A stretch of DNA of 16,492 bases from Amoebophrya sp. AT5.2 (lineage: Eukaryota; Sar; Dinophyceae; Syndiniales; Amoebophryaceae), in contig RXOD01005015.1 in NCBI GenBank assembly GCA_005223375.1, forward strand, positions 1 through 16,492, read 5' to 3'. Position numbers and translations under genes: made by a program. Positions 8,253 through 16,492 of this stretch are shown here, piece after piece. Position 1 is the stretch's first letter. Every line of letters starts with the position of its first letter. The notes under the pieces are model-generated. The model was given only the letters and a program-made list of their open reading frames with translations. It did not search any database and was not told the DNA's origin.

Positions 8253-9379
8253 TTCACGATTTTGTTATTTTTTTCTAGAAGCCGTTGCCGAGCTGGGTTC
8301 TAGTGCATCGTGTGAAGATTAAAAAAGAACAAGTTTTGCAGCTCGTTCCTCCGCCTAACGAGAGTAGTGCACCGAAGGTGCCAATTGCAGCTTTAACAAA
8401 AAAACAATTATATATATTATAAGTATAAGTATATGAGTTTAGCATCAATGCCCCTGCAGGGTGCTCGTGCTGCCTTGAAGTTGAACACCGATGCGTATCC
8501 CTCCTGGTAGCCCGAAAAATGTGGCGGATATTTTTTGTGCAGAATCTATCAAATGAAAGACGCAACATCCGCAAGACGGACACCGATGCAACACAAGCAA
8601 GACCGACACCGACGCACCCTAGGAGGCTATTAGTGATGTAGTGACGATTTTCTGCGACACTGAGGGTGAGGGCAAGGATATCTTATAGCGCGCATAACAC
8701 CTCCGTTGAAAACGAGAAGGGATTGTCCTCTGCCTATAGTGCGGGGCCGCCTAATATGGAGCCGGCGCGGCAATGAATCACAAGAACCACACTTGCGCCT
8801 ATCGGATGGGAAAAAGTCGATGTCGCCGAGTGATCGCGGTTATCTTCTTCGTCACGCCACGACTTGCGTGAGGAACCACCGCAGGAGCTGCGCTACTGAT
8901 GTACTGGTGGCTACAACGCGGACGAGTGCGATGACAACTTTGATAGGATCATGCTGGTGAGCGATACTCGTCTCGTGAGGAAAAGAGAGAGACGGGGCCT
9001 GCGTTGCCGGTCGTCGGATTGCAGAGACCATACGCAGTCCTCTCCTGAAGAACCATGCGTATTGCGTCTCGTGAAGAACCGTGCGGGTGCAGCGTCTTGT
9101 GCAGATCATAGTTCCTGCTTCTAGTGAAGAAAAGAGAGAAAGAGAGAGAGAGAGAGACAGAACCTTAGTACGGGTTGCAGAGAGTCAGAGACAGGCCGTG
9201 CGTAATGTTGCGGAGCTCCTCCTCCTTCGTTCGGTGCGGATGCTTGTCGTTGTCCTTGTCGTTTCCTTGCTTTGTGATCGGGGTAGTCGTTGACCACGTT
9301 CAGCGAGCTGCGTAGAAGTACATCTAACGAATTTCACGCGCGCGTCCAGCACACATCATTGTGGTCAAATACGAAATCA
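8253..9379. other. Non-coding region between IFT52 and the kinase gene
   Basis: About 1.1 kb. I looked on both strands for the missing IFT52 C-terminus (proline-rich linker and terminal helices) and found nothing like it. It holds A/T-rich stretches (about 8395-8435), GACCGACACCGACGC-type short repeats (about 8575-8620) and a degenerate minisatellite passing into a GA run (8960-9160). The ATG at 9380 marks the next gene. Confidence 0.6.
8967..9157. repeat. Degenerate minisatellite ending in GA microsatellite
   Basis: Related blocks such as TCTCGTGAGGAAAAGAGAG, TCCTGAAGAACCATGCG, TCGTGAAGAACCGTGCG and TCTAGTGAAGAAAAGAGAG recur at about 27-80 base spacing. The stretch ends with a near-perfect (GA)n run at about 9127-9157. 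It lies just upstream of the kinase gene. Confidence 0.6.
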
Positions 9380-12300
9380 ATGGCACCAGCGGCGGCGCTA
9401 GTAGCCGATCCTCCGGGAGCGGCCGCGCCCGCGGGCGCCGCGGCCCAGCAGGGCGCTGGCGAGTCGCAGGAGCAGCAACGTGTCGTCGGGCCCGACATAT
9501 ACGGGAGCAAAGAGAAATATCAGCTCCTCCGCTCGCTCCAGGCTGCGCTCTTCGGGGGCGTCTATGAGGCGAAAGGTACTTCTTCAAAATAAAAGTGGCA
9601 CTTCTACTTCATCTTGTTTAAGCGTAGTTTTTTGACCACTCTGCGTACTATCCTTCGGTTCAGGTTGCTCCTCGCGGCAGAGGTACGCGGTGAAGGTACT
9701 GCACAAATCGGAGCTCCAAAAGACGCCGCCGAGCCTAGACTTCTGCGAAGTGCCGCTCTCCGAGCTACGCTTTGAGGAGGAGATGAAAGGCCACCCCCAC
9801 ATCGTGGAAGTAAGTACTACGCCTCCTCCTTAGTACAAGTAGAATCTTGTTCATAAGTAACAGTCTCACTTTGTAGTTTTAGCCTTACTTAGTACTAGGC
9901 AGACTAGAGGACAGGGAAGTAGAAGCACAAGGATAGGAAGGAGGAGATGGAAAATTATCGCCCAGCAGACCATGTTTGCGACAGGAGAAGATGAAGAAGT
10001 AGAAGTCTTCACGCGTACTACAAGAACATTCTACGACCAGCAGCCGCAGCAGAGGCATGCATCGTGATCGATCGCCAAGAACTGATTGCAACTACAACAC
10101 CGTTCTTGCACCAGGTCCACGAGGCTTTCGAAGACGAGTATTGCCACTACATTGTGTTCGAGTTGGCTGCCAGGGGCGATTTGCTGGAAGCACTAAAGCT
10201 GAAGCCAGACGGCTTCCGGGAAAGGGAGTGTCGGTTTTTGATTCGGGAGGCGGTTCTCGGACTCCAGAAGCTGCACGAGCGCAAACTCGCCATGCAGGAC
10301 GTCTCGCTGGAAAACCTGCTCATCTTCGACTACGATGGAAAGTACTTTCTTAAGTTGCACTTCACTACGTACTTATTCATTGAAACGAACCTGCTTTCTC
10401 AGTCTATCATCTCAACCAGAGCGTTTGCGCTGTATCATGCATGCATTGGTTTCGACTGTGTACTTCTACGTCACGACACTGCTCTATCCCCTTCCGAACT
10501 GCGAGGTCCTCCTCTTCATCCTTTTCTACTGACGAACACAGGATCCGCATCAAGATTTGCGATCCGGGTCAGGCGGTTTTGTTTTCGGAGAACGAAGCGG
10601 GTGAGGAACAGACGGTCCCGTACAAGGGCCTGGTCGGAAAATCATTTCGGCCACCCGAACTGTCCGAAAAAAAACCCTACCTCGCCACCAAGGTCGACTC
10701 CTGGTGCCTCGGATGGAGTACTTACTTTCTGTTTCTTCTACATTCATAGATGCTGATTATCCGTATGCCCTTGGTGCTGAGAACTTCGAATGTTTTATGG
10801 GCACTACATACTCGATGTTGATGGATAGAGTTTTCATTTTCATGATGTCGATGAGTGATGATCTCTACCTACCGGTACTACCACGTCGACTTTTCCATTC
10901 TTTCAATTTCGCACAGGCACATTTTACCTTCTGTGTGCGCTTCCTTTGTTCCTCTCCGCCGATCATCAGCAGCGGGACCCGGACTACTGGACTTATTTCC
11001 GACGCGGGGAGTTCGAGGGGCTGTTTCGGCGAAAGAACGGGATTGACCAGAAAGTCAGCCCCGAGTGCCTCGACTTCATTCTGTCGCTGATGAAGATAAA
11101 TCCGGCAGAGCGGCTGTCCGTGAGGGACTGTCTGGAGCACCCCTGGCTGCGGGTAGTTGAAGGAGAAGGACCACAGGCACCTCCGGAGATGAGCACGAAG
11201 AAGGCCTCGTCATTTGATGAGGACATGCGGAGTAGTAGCAAAGAGAGGGGGTCGTCCTCGTCCTCGTCCAGCGCGACGACCAGCATCGCGGCTATTCCCG
11301 CCGAGCTTTCGGTAGCCGAATTCGAGGTTGTGGAGCGGAAAACGGCGAGGTACCCACGGTACCGGAACCAAAGCCTGAAGCTGATGCAGCTGGTGGGCGG
11401 TGGAGGAAATGCGGCAGTTTACAGTGCCACCAACGTGAGCGTCGTGGGCCCACTGGCAGCTGCCAACCGAACGCGCTCGCCAATGCCACCGCGACCACAG
11501 ATGCCGTCGCCACGGTTTCAGAAGCCGTTTAACACAGCCGTTCGCCTGCGCATGCGCTCGCCGTCGCCACTGCCGGGGTTCAAAATGTACTGTCCTCTGG
11601 TCGGGAGTGGCAGTCGAATAACGGCTACGTAGAAAGTCAGATGTTAAACGTCTTTTAAGTCAAACATGTAGATGAACGACTTCCGCATCCGCACGCTCCG
11701 CACAGGCAGCTCAACGTCATCAAGAAGTACGACATTCTCACGCCTCGTTTATCTCCGCACACTCACAGGCCTTTTTCTCCGATGCCGCGACTCGGCGCTT
11801 TCCCCAACAGTGGACCTGGTCCAGCTGTTCCGGGACACGTTTCCCCCGCGCCGCCACCCCCGGCGCAAGTCCACGGCGGGGTGCGTGCTTGCATGGCAGC
11901 TGCGAAGCAAACCCATCCGCAAACCCCTCAGAAGCAGCCTCAGCAGACGCCGCTTTCAATAGGGAAAACACTGCTATTGCACCAGGAAGACGGATTTGGT
12001 ATCGGTCCTGTCGGGGGTGCTGCGGGACGCGGACTGAGCGGGTCCAGTTCCAGTTCGACGTCGCGCGTGCCAGGTGGAGGAGGGGCAGGGGCAGAAAGCA
12101 GGAGCAGCGGCCAGCAACAGGTGGATTGTAAAACACGTAGTTTTTCGATTTCGTTGTCGTTGAAACAAGAAGAGCAACGGGGGTGGATGAAAAAAGAAGA
12201 AGAAGAGCATTACTTTCATCGGTAAGGCGTAATGGCTTCTCCAGGAGCTCATACATCGTCATCGATCTGAGGCTGAGATCGTCGGTTTTCGCAAAAGAAA

Positions 12301-14582
12301 TTTAGACCACGAGCGAAGGAACATCATTTCAACGAAGATGGTTGAAGACCATGTGACTTCTATGACAGACTGGCCAGCAGCCGCATCATGCTGGCTCCCT
12401 GGGTGGTTCGCGGAGCGGCAGCCGAGCACCAGGAGCCGGTTTGGCGGTGGACGCGCCCACCTGGTTTGGCGCAGCCAGTTCTGAACACGTCCCGCTGCGC
12501 GGGTCGTTGAATCGCGGTCGCAGCGGAAATCGTACCGGCGCCTGGGTAGGAGGAGGCCCCGCACCTCCAGGCGGCCCCGCATTTGGATCCTTTCACCCAC
12601 CGCCGCCAGTACAACTTCTCAGCAAACACGACAAGCTTCCGGCGGACCGTCCCATCGGCGCCGGCGGGGGACCTACAAATCTTCGCAATAAAAGGGAAGG
12701 AAGCGCCAGCTCTTCCTCGTCAGGCGCGGCAAACCCAGCTTCCGGTGCAGGGGCCGGTGGCAGTTTTGTGGCGGAGAGCGAGATAAACGCGGGGAAGGCA
12801 CCAAACGCCGAGGCGCACGACGCGTCCTCTTCATCAGGAGCCCCTGAACAGCGAGCTCCGACAGCCACAGCCGCAACCGCAAATCCAAACGCCAAGGACG
12901 AGAACATCGACGTAACGCAGCTCATTTCCCAGGACCCTCGCACGGGCGCGACGCAATATCATCAGCAGCCCTCCTCGCTCGCCTGGTTGTATCAGCCTCC
13001 TCGCGTCGGCGGCCCGCACGCGCACCCGCACGCGCAGGCTCGGAGTGTGTCCACCGGACCGAAGGGTGCACGAGCTGCTGCCTCCGCCACTGCGGCTGGC
13101 GCGATGGGTGGAAACAAGTTAGACCTCCCACTTCCTTTGCACCAGCTGAGTCTCTTGCAAGGGAGGCGGGAGCGTTCGGCGTCCGGGGCGACCGGGTCTC
13201 AGACATCATCTTCCGGTCATCAACAGCAGCAGCAGGCTGCTGCGCGAGCAGCCCAACAGCACTTCGTCCCTCAGTTGCAATTTGCGACGCCCGGAGCCGC
13301 TTACCGTAGCAGCCTGAGCAGCCAGAATGGGCCTGGTGGGCGTCTGGCGCAGCAAGCCCCCGCCTCGGAGAGCACCAGCAGCGCGTCCGCCGCCGGCGGA
13401 ACGACTGCGACTCGCTGGCCACCACGTGGAAACGGAACGGGAGGCGGGGGAGCACCTACAACTGCTGCTGTATCGCCTATCGTGCCATTCAAGCTGACAA
13501 GCCCATTGCTGACAGGAACGCGGTTCAGCTATCCCTATCCAGGCCCGCCACAGCCGCAAACTTCCTCCTCATCATCCACCGCGCAACAAGTCCCCGGCGC
13601 CGCACAACGAGAAGGACCAGCACAAACACCAGGGAGTGGCGGAAGGGCCGCACCGGGCGCAGGAGGCGGCGCGACCGCGTCGGGTCAGCGACCGAGTGTG
13701 GCTCCCCCGCCTGCTCCCCCGAATTGCGAGATCGAGGTGCGAGTGGCCCTGCCAGCGTTGTACAGTACAACGAGCGGTCACCCTCACCTCGTGCAGGAAC
13801 CCGAACTGATCAGCATGATCATCTGGTCCGACGATAAAGCGAGCCGCATCGTCTCCGCCTGGGTCGAGGATCTCGCCGCGCGCGAGCAGTTTGCCGCGCT
13901 CCGTGTCGTCTCCGCCTCGCAGTTCACGGTGTCGGAGAGCGAGCTCCCCCAACAGCAAGGTGGCTTCCTGCTCGCAGGAGGTGCTGCGAGTGCAAGCAGT
14001 ACTAGTTCTAGTAGCAGACCAGCACCAGGGCCGGTTGTTCTTCGGCGGGACGCCGGGGTGCGACGGGAGCCGCAATTCCAGTACCACGTGGAGATCGTCA
14101 GCGATCACGAAGCGCGCACCCTGGACGAGAAAGTGGTCATCCGGGGGGACGAGTTTTCAGACAGGGCTTCCGTGCCGCTGGTCGCACATGGACATGACGG
14201 CGGCGTAGAGGAGAAACAGGAAGGAGGTCCGAGGAACCCGGCAACTTCGAGTACATCTAAGGCCGCCGCGCAACATCGGAGAGGACAGTCGCTGGCGAGC
14301 GCGGTCCATGCGGAGGGAGCGCCATTTTCAACCGCCCACGAATTACAGTACAGAAGTGCTGGCGGAAGGACTACAACTACGTCCGGCGGTGGAAAAATGC
14401 TGCCACGGAACAATTCTTTCGCTGCGGCCGGAGGAGGGGGAAGCCTCGCCGCACCATCTTCGCGGGCCAGCGCGTTCGCACGATACCGATCGCCGTCACC
14501 GCAGCCGTTTACGACGATGCGCATACAGGGGCTGAGACCGCTTAGCCCCGTGCGTTTGTTGCCCAAGGCGAAAGCGAGGTAA
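9380..14582 (+). CDS. Protein kinase with very long low-complexity C-terminal extension
   Basis: Inferred exons are 9380-9575, 9664-9809, 10115-10341, 10542-10717, 10917-11628, 11706-12120 and 12369-14582, with consistent phases giving about 1,361 residues. The kinase domain spans about 50-326: degenerate Gly loop ending FGGVYEA, YAVKVL (Lys76), helix C Glu99 or 103, HPHIVEVHEAFEDE, catalytic loop MQDVSLEN (Asp176, Asn181), metal-binding CDPG (Asp197), FRPPE, DSWCLGW and NPAERLSVRDCLEHPWL (Arg314). HRD is MQD and DFG is DPG, but Lys, Asp, Asn and Asp are kept, so activity is plausible. Residues after 327 are mostly Ser/Pro/Gly/Gln-rich, with basic SP clusters (RMRSPSPLPG; RYRSPSPQPF). A less repetitive patch lies at 13726-14190. 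Weak points: exon 5 could end at TAG 11630-11632; the exon 6 donor may instead be 12222 (CG|GTAAGG); and TAA 14580 overlaps a perfect donor. The substrate and subfamily are unknown. The kinase is certain; the tail belonging to the same protein is likely. Confidence 0.85.
9576..9663 (+). other. Kinase intron 1
   Basis: AAAG|GTACTT to GGTTCAG|GTTGC removes 88 bases in phase 1. It yields GGVYEAKGCSSRQRYAVKVL, with normal spacing between the Gly loop and the catalytic lysine. A later acceptor next to AGGTACGCG was considered, but it shortens this loop and needs odd boundaries. Confidence 0.8.
9810..10114 (+). other. Kinase intron 2
   Basis: GAA|GTAAGT to GCACCAG|GTC removes 305 bases in phase 0 and joins HPHIVE to VHEAFEDE, a standard kinase subdomain IV junction. 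Short TAC/CTTCTAC-like motifs recur inside it on both strands (AAGTAGAA, AAGTAGAAGTC). Confidence 0.9.
10342..10541 (+). other. Kinase intron 3
   Basis: GGAAA|GTACTT to GAACACAG|G removes 200 bases in phase 2. It joins FDYDGK to IRIKICDPG, placing the metal-binding Asp at the right distance from the catalytic loop. Confidence 0.88.
10718..10916 (+). other. Kinase intron 4
   Basis: TGGA|GTACTT to TTCGCACAG|GC removes 199 bases in phase 1. It restores DSWCLGWSTFYLLCALPLF across subdomain IX. It is almost the same length as intron 3 and shares its GTACTT donor. Confidence 0.88.
11629..11705 (+). other. Kinase-gene intron 5 (probable)
   Basis: GCTAC|GTAGAA to TCCGCACAG|G removes 77 bases in phase 2 and joins GSRITAT to QLNVIKKYDILTPRLSP. 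Without this splice the protein ends at the TAG inside the donor (11630-11632). The downstream 413-base open frame and its matching Ser/Pro-rich style favour splicing. Confidence 0.6.
12121..12368 (+). other. Kinase-gene intron 6 (boundaries uncertain)
   Basis: CAACAG|GTGGAT to TATGACAG|ACT gives a phase-0 join, QQQ to TGQQPHHAG. The stronger donor CG|GTAAGG at 12222 would add about 34 Lys/Glu-rich residues but needs a later acceptor (for example 12422). The A/T-rich composition from 12125 on is intron-like. Confidence 0.45.
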
Positions 14583-14584
14583 GT
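14579..14584 (+). promoter_or_regulatory. Consensus 5' splice site overlapping the apparent stop codon
   Basis: AAAGCGAG|GTAAGT is a perfect donor consensus, and the TAA stop of the kinase-tail frame (14580-14582) lies inside it. The gene may therefore continue into exons further right that I cannot identify, or the stop may simply be used. Confidence 0.4.
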
Positions 14585-16492
14585 TTTTCAGAAAGTTCAA
14601 GTTGTAGATACTTACCAGGCCGCTGGTTCTTCCTCGGCCCGGGACCAGAGACATAATTCAAAAATTTTATAAAAAACACCTGGTGCTCGTGCTGGTGCGT
14701 GCTCGTGCACGTGCTGCTAAGTCGTCGCGTTTCGATAAAGATCACCACCAAGAACATTGCAGTATCGATAGCGATACCAACAAGCTCAAGTTGTAGCTTC
14801 TGCAGCAGGCTTTGCTTCTACTTCTGCTTACTCTTGCGGCTGCGGCATCTGGCTGCTTTTCAAATGCGCAAGAAATGATGACGTATGGTACTGGTATTGT
14901 CTCGAACATCAGAATACGGCAAAGAGCGATGACAGTCAGAGCTTGAGTCATCGAAAATGAATATCACGATGAAATAAAATTGACAAATTCATGACATCGC
15001 GTGCTGTTTGAAAACGAGACTAAAACAGGGCTAGGCAGCGGCAGGGCCCAGCTTCTTGCAATATTTTTCTCCTCTGCCTACGCTTTTTTTTTAGAAACAA
15101 GAACCACCGCCCTCCTCCCTTCATCAGCTTTATTCCTGCCTTCTGACCCTTTGTTTCCTCCCTTTTTCAGCTTTATTTCTACCTGCAAAACGGACCCTCC
15201 TGTAGTTGCCTGGAAGTATGAATGTGTTTTTATTCAGTGAAGAGTGCGACGTTCACGTCGTGATCGTCGTAGTCGTCATCGCACCACCAAGACTAACCTC
15301 AACTTGTAGAACTAGAAGCTCCTGTAGGTACCCGATTAACCGTTACCACATCAACCACGCGATCGCGAAAGACTGTGACCACCTTTACCTTTCCGAACTG
15401 ATGTGCGCCAAAAACTAGTGCTGCATTTCAGCACCCGTATTGCCAATAAATTAGCATTTTCCAAATTTCATTGTATTTGTACAACAGCACCGCACACTCC
15501 ATTCCAATCAACGGAACAAGAACCAACATGTTAGAGTTTCAATAGAGTAGCTGCAGGCAACATCATGATGAATGTACCGATCGGATTCATGGGAATTTTC
15601 TTCAAGCAAAGCGGCCCGTACAGAGATCGAGACAAGCACAGACTCTCTCAGGCGTCGTTGGTCCCTTTACTTGTGCGTCGTGCGCCAAGCCCAAGCCTCA
15701 GAGACGGCCAACTATATCAAGGGAGAATGAATATTCGTCGTGAAAGAAAATGGCTTTTTCATTTATTCATGGGTTTTCTCGTTGTACTCGTTAAAATCAT
15801 GATGTAGAAAAGGTTACAAGAACAACAATTGCTGATTTCGTTCCCGTTCGTGCGCGACGTAGAAGCCACAAGTTGATGCAGCGTACTTATTCCTATCCTT
15901 CCTTGCCACTCGTCCGTCTCCGTGATTGGCCTACTTAGTTGTAATACAAGGATCTTCGTGTCGTTGTCTTTCTCGTTGGTCTACCGTGCTGTCATCAATC
16001 CGTATCTATGTTGTATGCGTATCGTCCGTTCCTGCCGTAGCATGGACAAAAAGATGAACCTCATCCCCAAGAACCCGATTCCGTATTTGAAGCGTTTTTT
16101 AATCGTTGTCTGAGCTCGACGAAAAGGAAGATGTAGGTCTGGTACTTCTACTTCTAGAAGCAGCATGTCGTGCATCTTCGATCCACATCCATTCTTCAAC
16201 TCCCAGGGACTGCTCACTGCGCTTTTCTACCCGTCACGAAGATGAATGTGTACCTTTGTCCCCTAGATAGTCTACGTAGACGTACCCAAGTTGAATTTCC
16301 TGAAACCTCATTGATTCTGAGATACCCCTGACGATCAACCCACTGGAAAAACGCCCTCCTTGCCCCTAAAAATCATGACGAAGATCGTCGATGTACACAA
16401 CTATGTATAGATTCATTTTTGCAACAGCCTCGTGCTCCTTGAGCTGGTCGTGGGGGTTGGAGTGATGAGTCGGAGGATGCCGCGGCCGCCGC
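14583..16492. other. Terminal 1.9 kb without a supportable gene
   Basis: This region is lower in GC than the exons, with many stops in all frames and only short unremarkable open frames (for example 15206-15418, 15565-15807). It contains a GTGCTCGTGCTGGTGCGTGC-type simple repeat (about 14682-14715) and several CAAGTTGTAG and TACTTCTACTTCTAG-like motifs (14607, 14787, 15299, 16142). The last 65 bases are GC-rich and open on both strands, so a further exon may begin there. It is 3' UTR, intron or intergenic DNA. Confidence 0.5.

Noticed and set aside
8249..8278. 30-base intron GTAGTT..TTCTAG after the IFT52 duplication
   Set aside because: It gives an open continuation of only 14 codons without IFT52 similarity, and 30 bases is shorter than every other intron here. 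It is kept only as a remote possibility.
8706..8960. Open frame of 84 codons between IFT52 and the kinase gene
   Set aside because: It overlaps a degenerate repeat, is Arg/Thr/Ser-rich with no domain features, and does not resemble the missing IFT52 C-terminus.
9575..9683. Non-canonical intron in the kinase gene using the AGGTAC repeated at 9574 and 9681
   Set aside because: A canonical GTACTT..TTCAG splice (9576-9663) gives normal spacing before the catalytic lysine, so unusual boundaries are unnecessary.
16380..16450. Reverse transcriptase YIDD-like motif on the minus strand
   Set aside because: The open frame is only about 42 codons, no other reverse-transcriptase blocks are visible, and the frame stops right after the motif. 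Four residues are easily a chance match.

Overview
The window looks like nuclear DNA of a flagellated protist. I favour an alveolate of the dinoflagellate lineage with a compact, Syndiniales/Amoebophrya-like genome. The reasons are four intron-rich genes in about 16.5 kb, all on the plus strand, high-GC exons, nearly all acceptors reading AG|G, at least one GC-AG intron, an intraflagellar-transport gene, and kinase motifs (MQDVSLEN, CDPGQ, DSWCLGWSTFYLL) of a kind I associate with alveolates. The placement is inference. I found no spliced-leader sequence, rRNA, tRNA, CRISPR array or bacterial-type operon.

Layout: (1) <269-3339, the 3' part of an ankyrin-repeat protein in three visible exons; its 5' end lies outside the window. 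(2) 4484-5663, a two-exon degenerate EF-hand protein resembling EFCAB11. (3) 6359-8252, IFT52, an IFT-B core subunit, in five exons; the match is clear through the GIFT domain, but the usual C-terminal region is not found. (4) 9380-14582, a protein kinase in about seven exons whose catalytic domain (residues about 50-326) is followed by a roughly 1,000-residue Ser/Pro/Gly/Gln-rich tail. Gaps of 0.7-1.1 kb separate the genes, and the last 1.9 kb has no gene I can support.

The genes are not an operon. IFT52 and an EFCAB11-like protein would fit a ciliary neighbourhood, but that link is weak. The more unusual material is in the introns and at gene ends. Two IFT52 introns have short exact direct repeats spanning both splice junctions (9 bp and 7 bp), as expected if introns arose by insertion with target-site duplication (introner-like elements). 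The 3' end of IFT52 carries a 16-bp tandem duplication that shifts the frame, abutting a 17-bp perfect inverted repeat. Several kinase introns start with the same unusual donor, GTACTT.

Exon coordinates were inferred by eye from reading-frame continuity, splice consensus and family alignment from memory. No transcript or database search was available.
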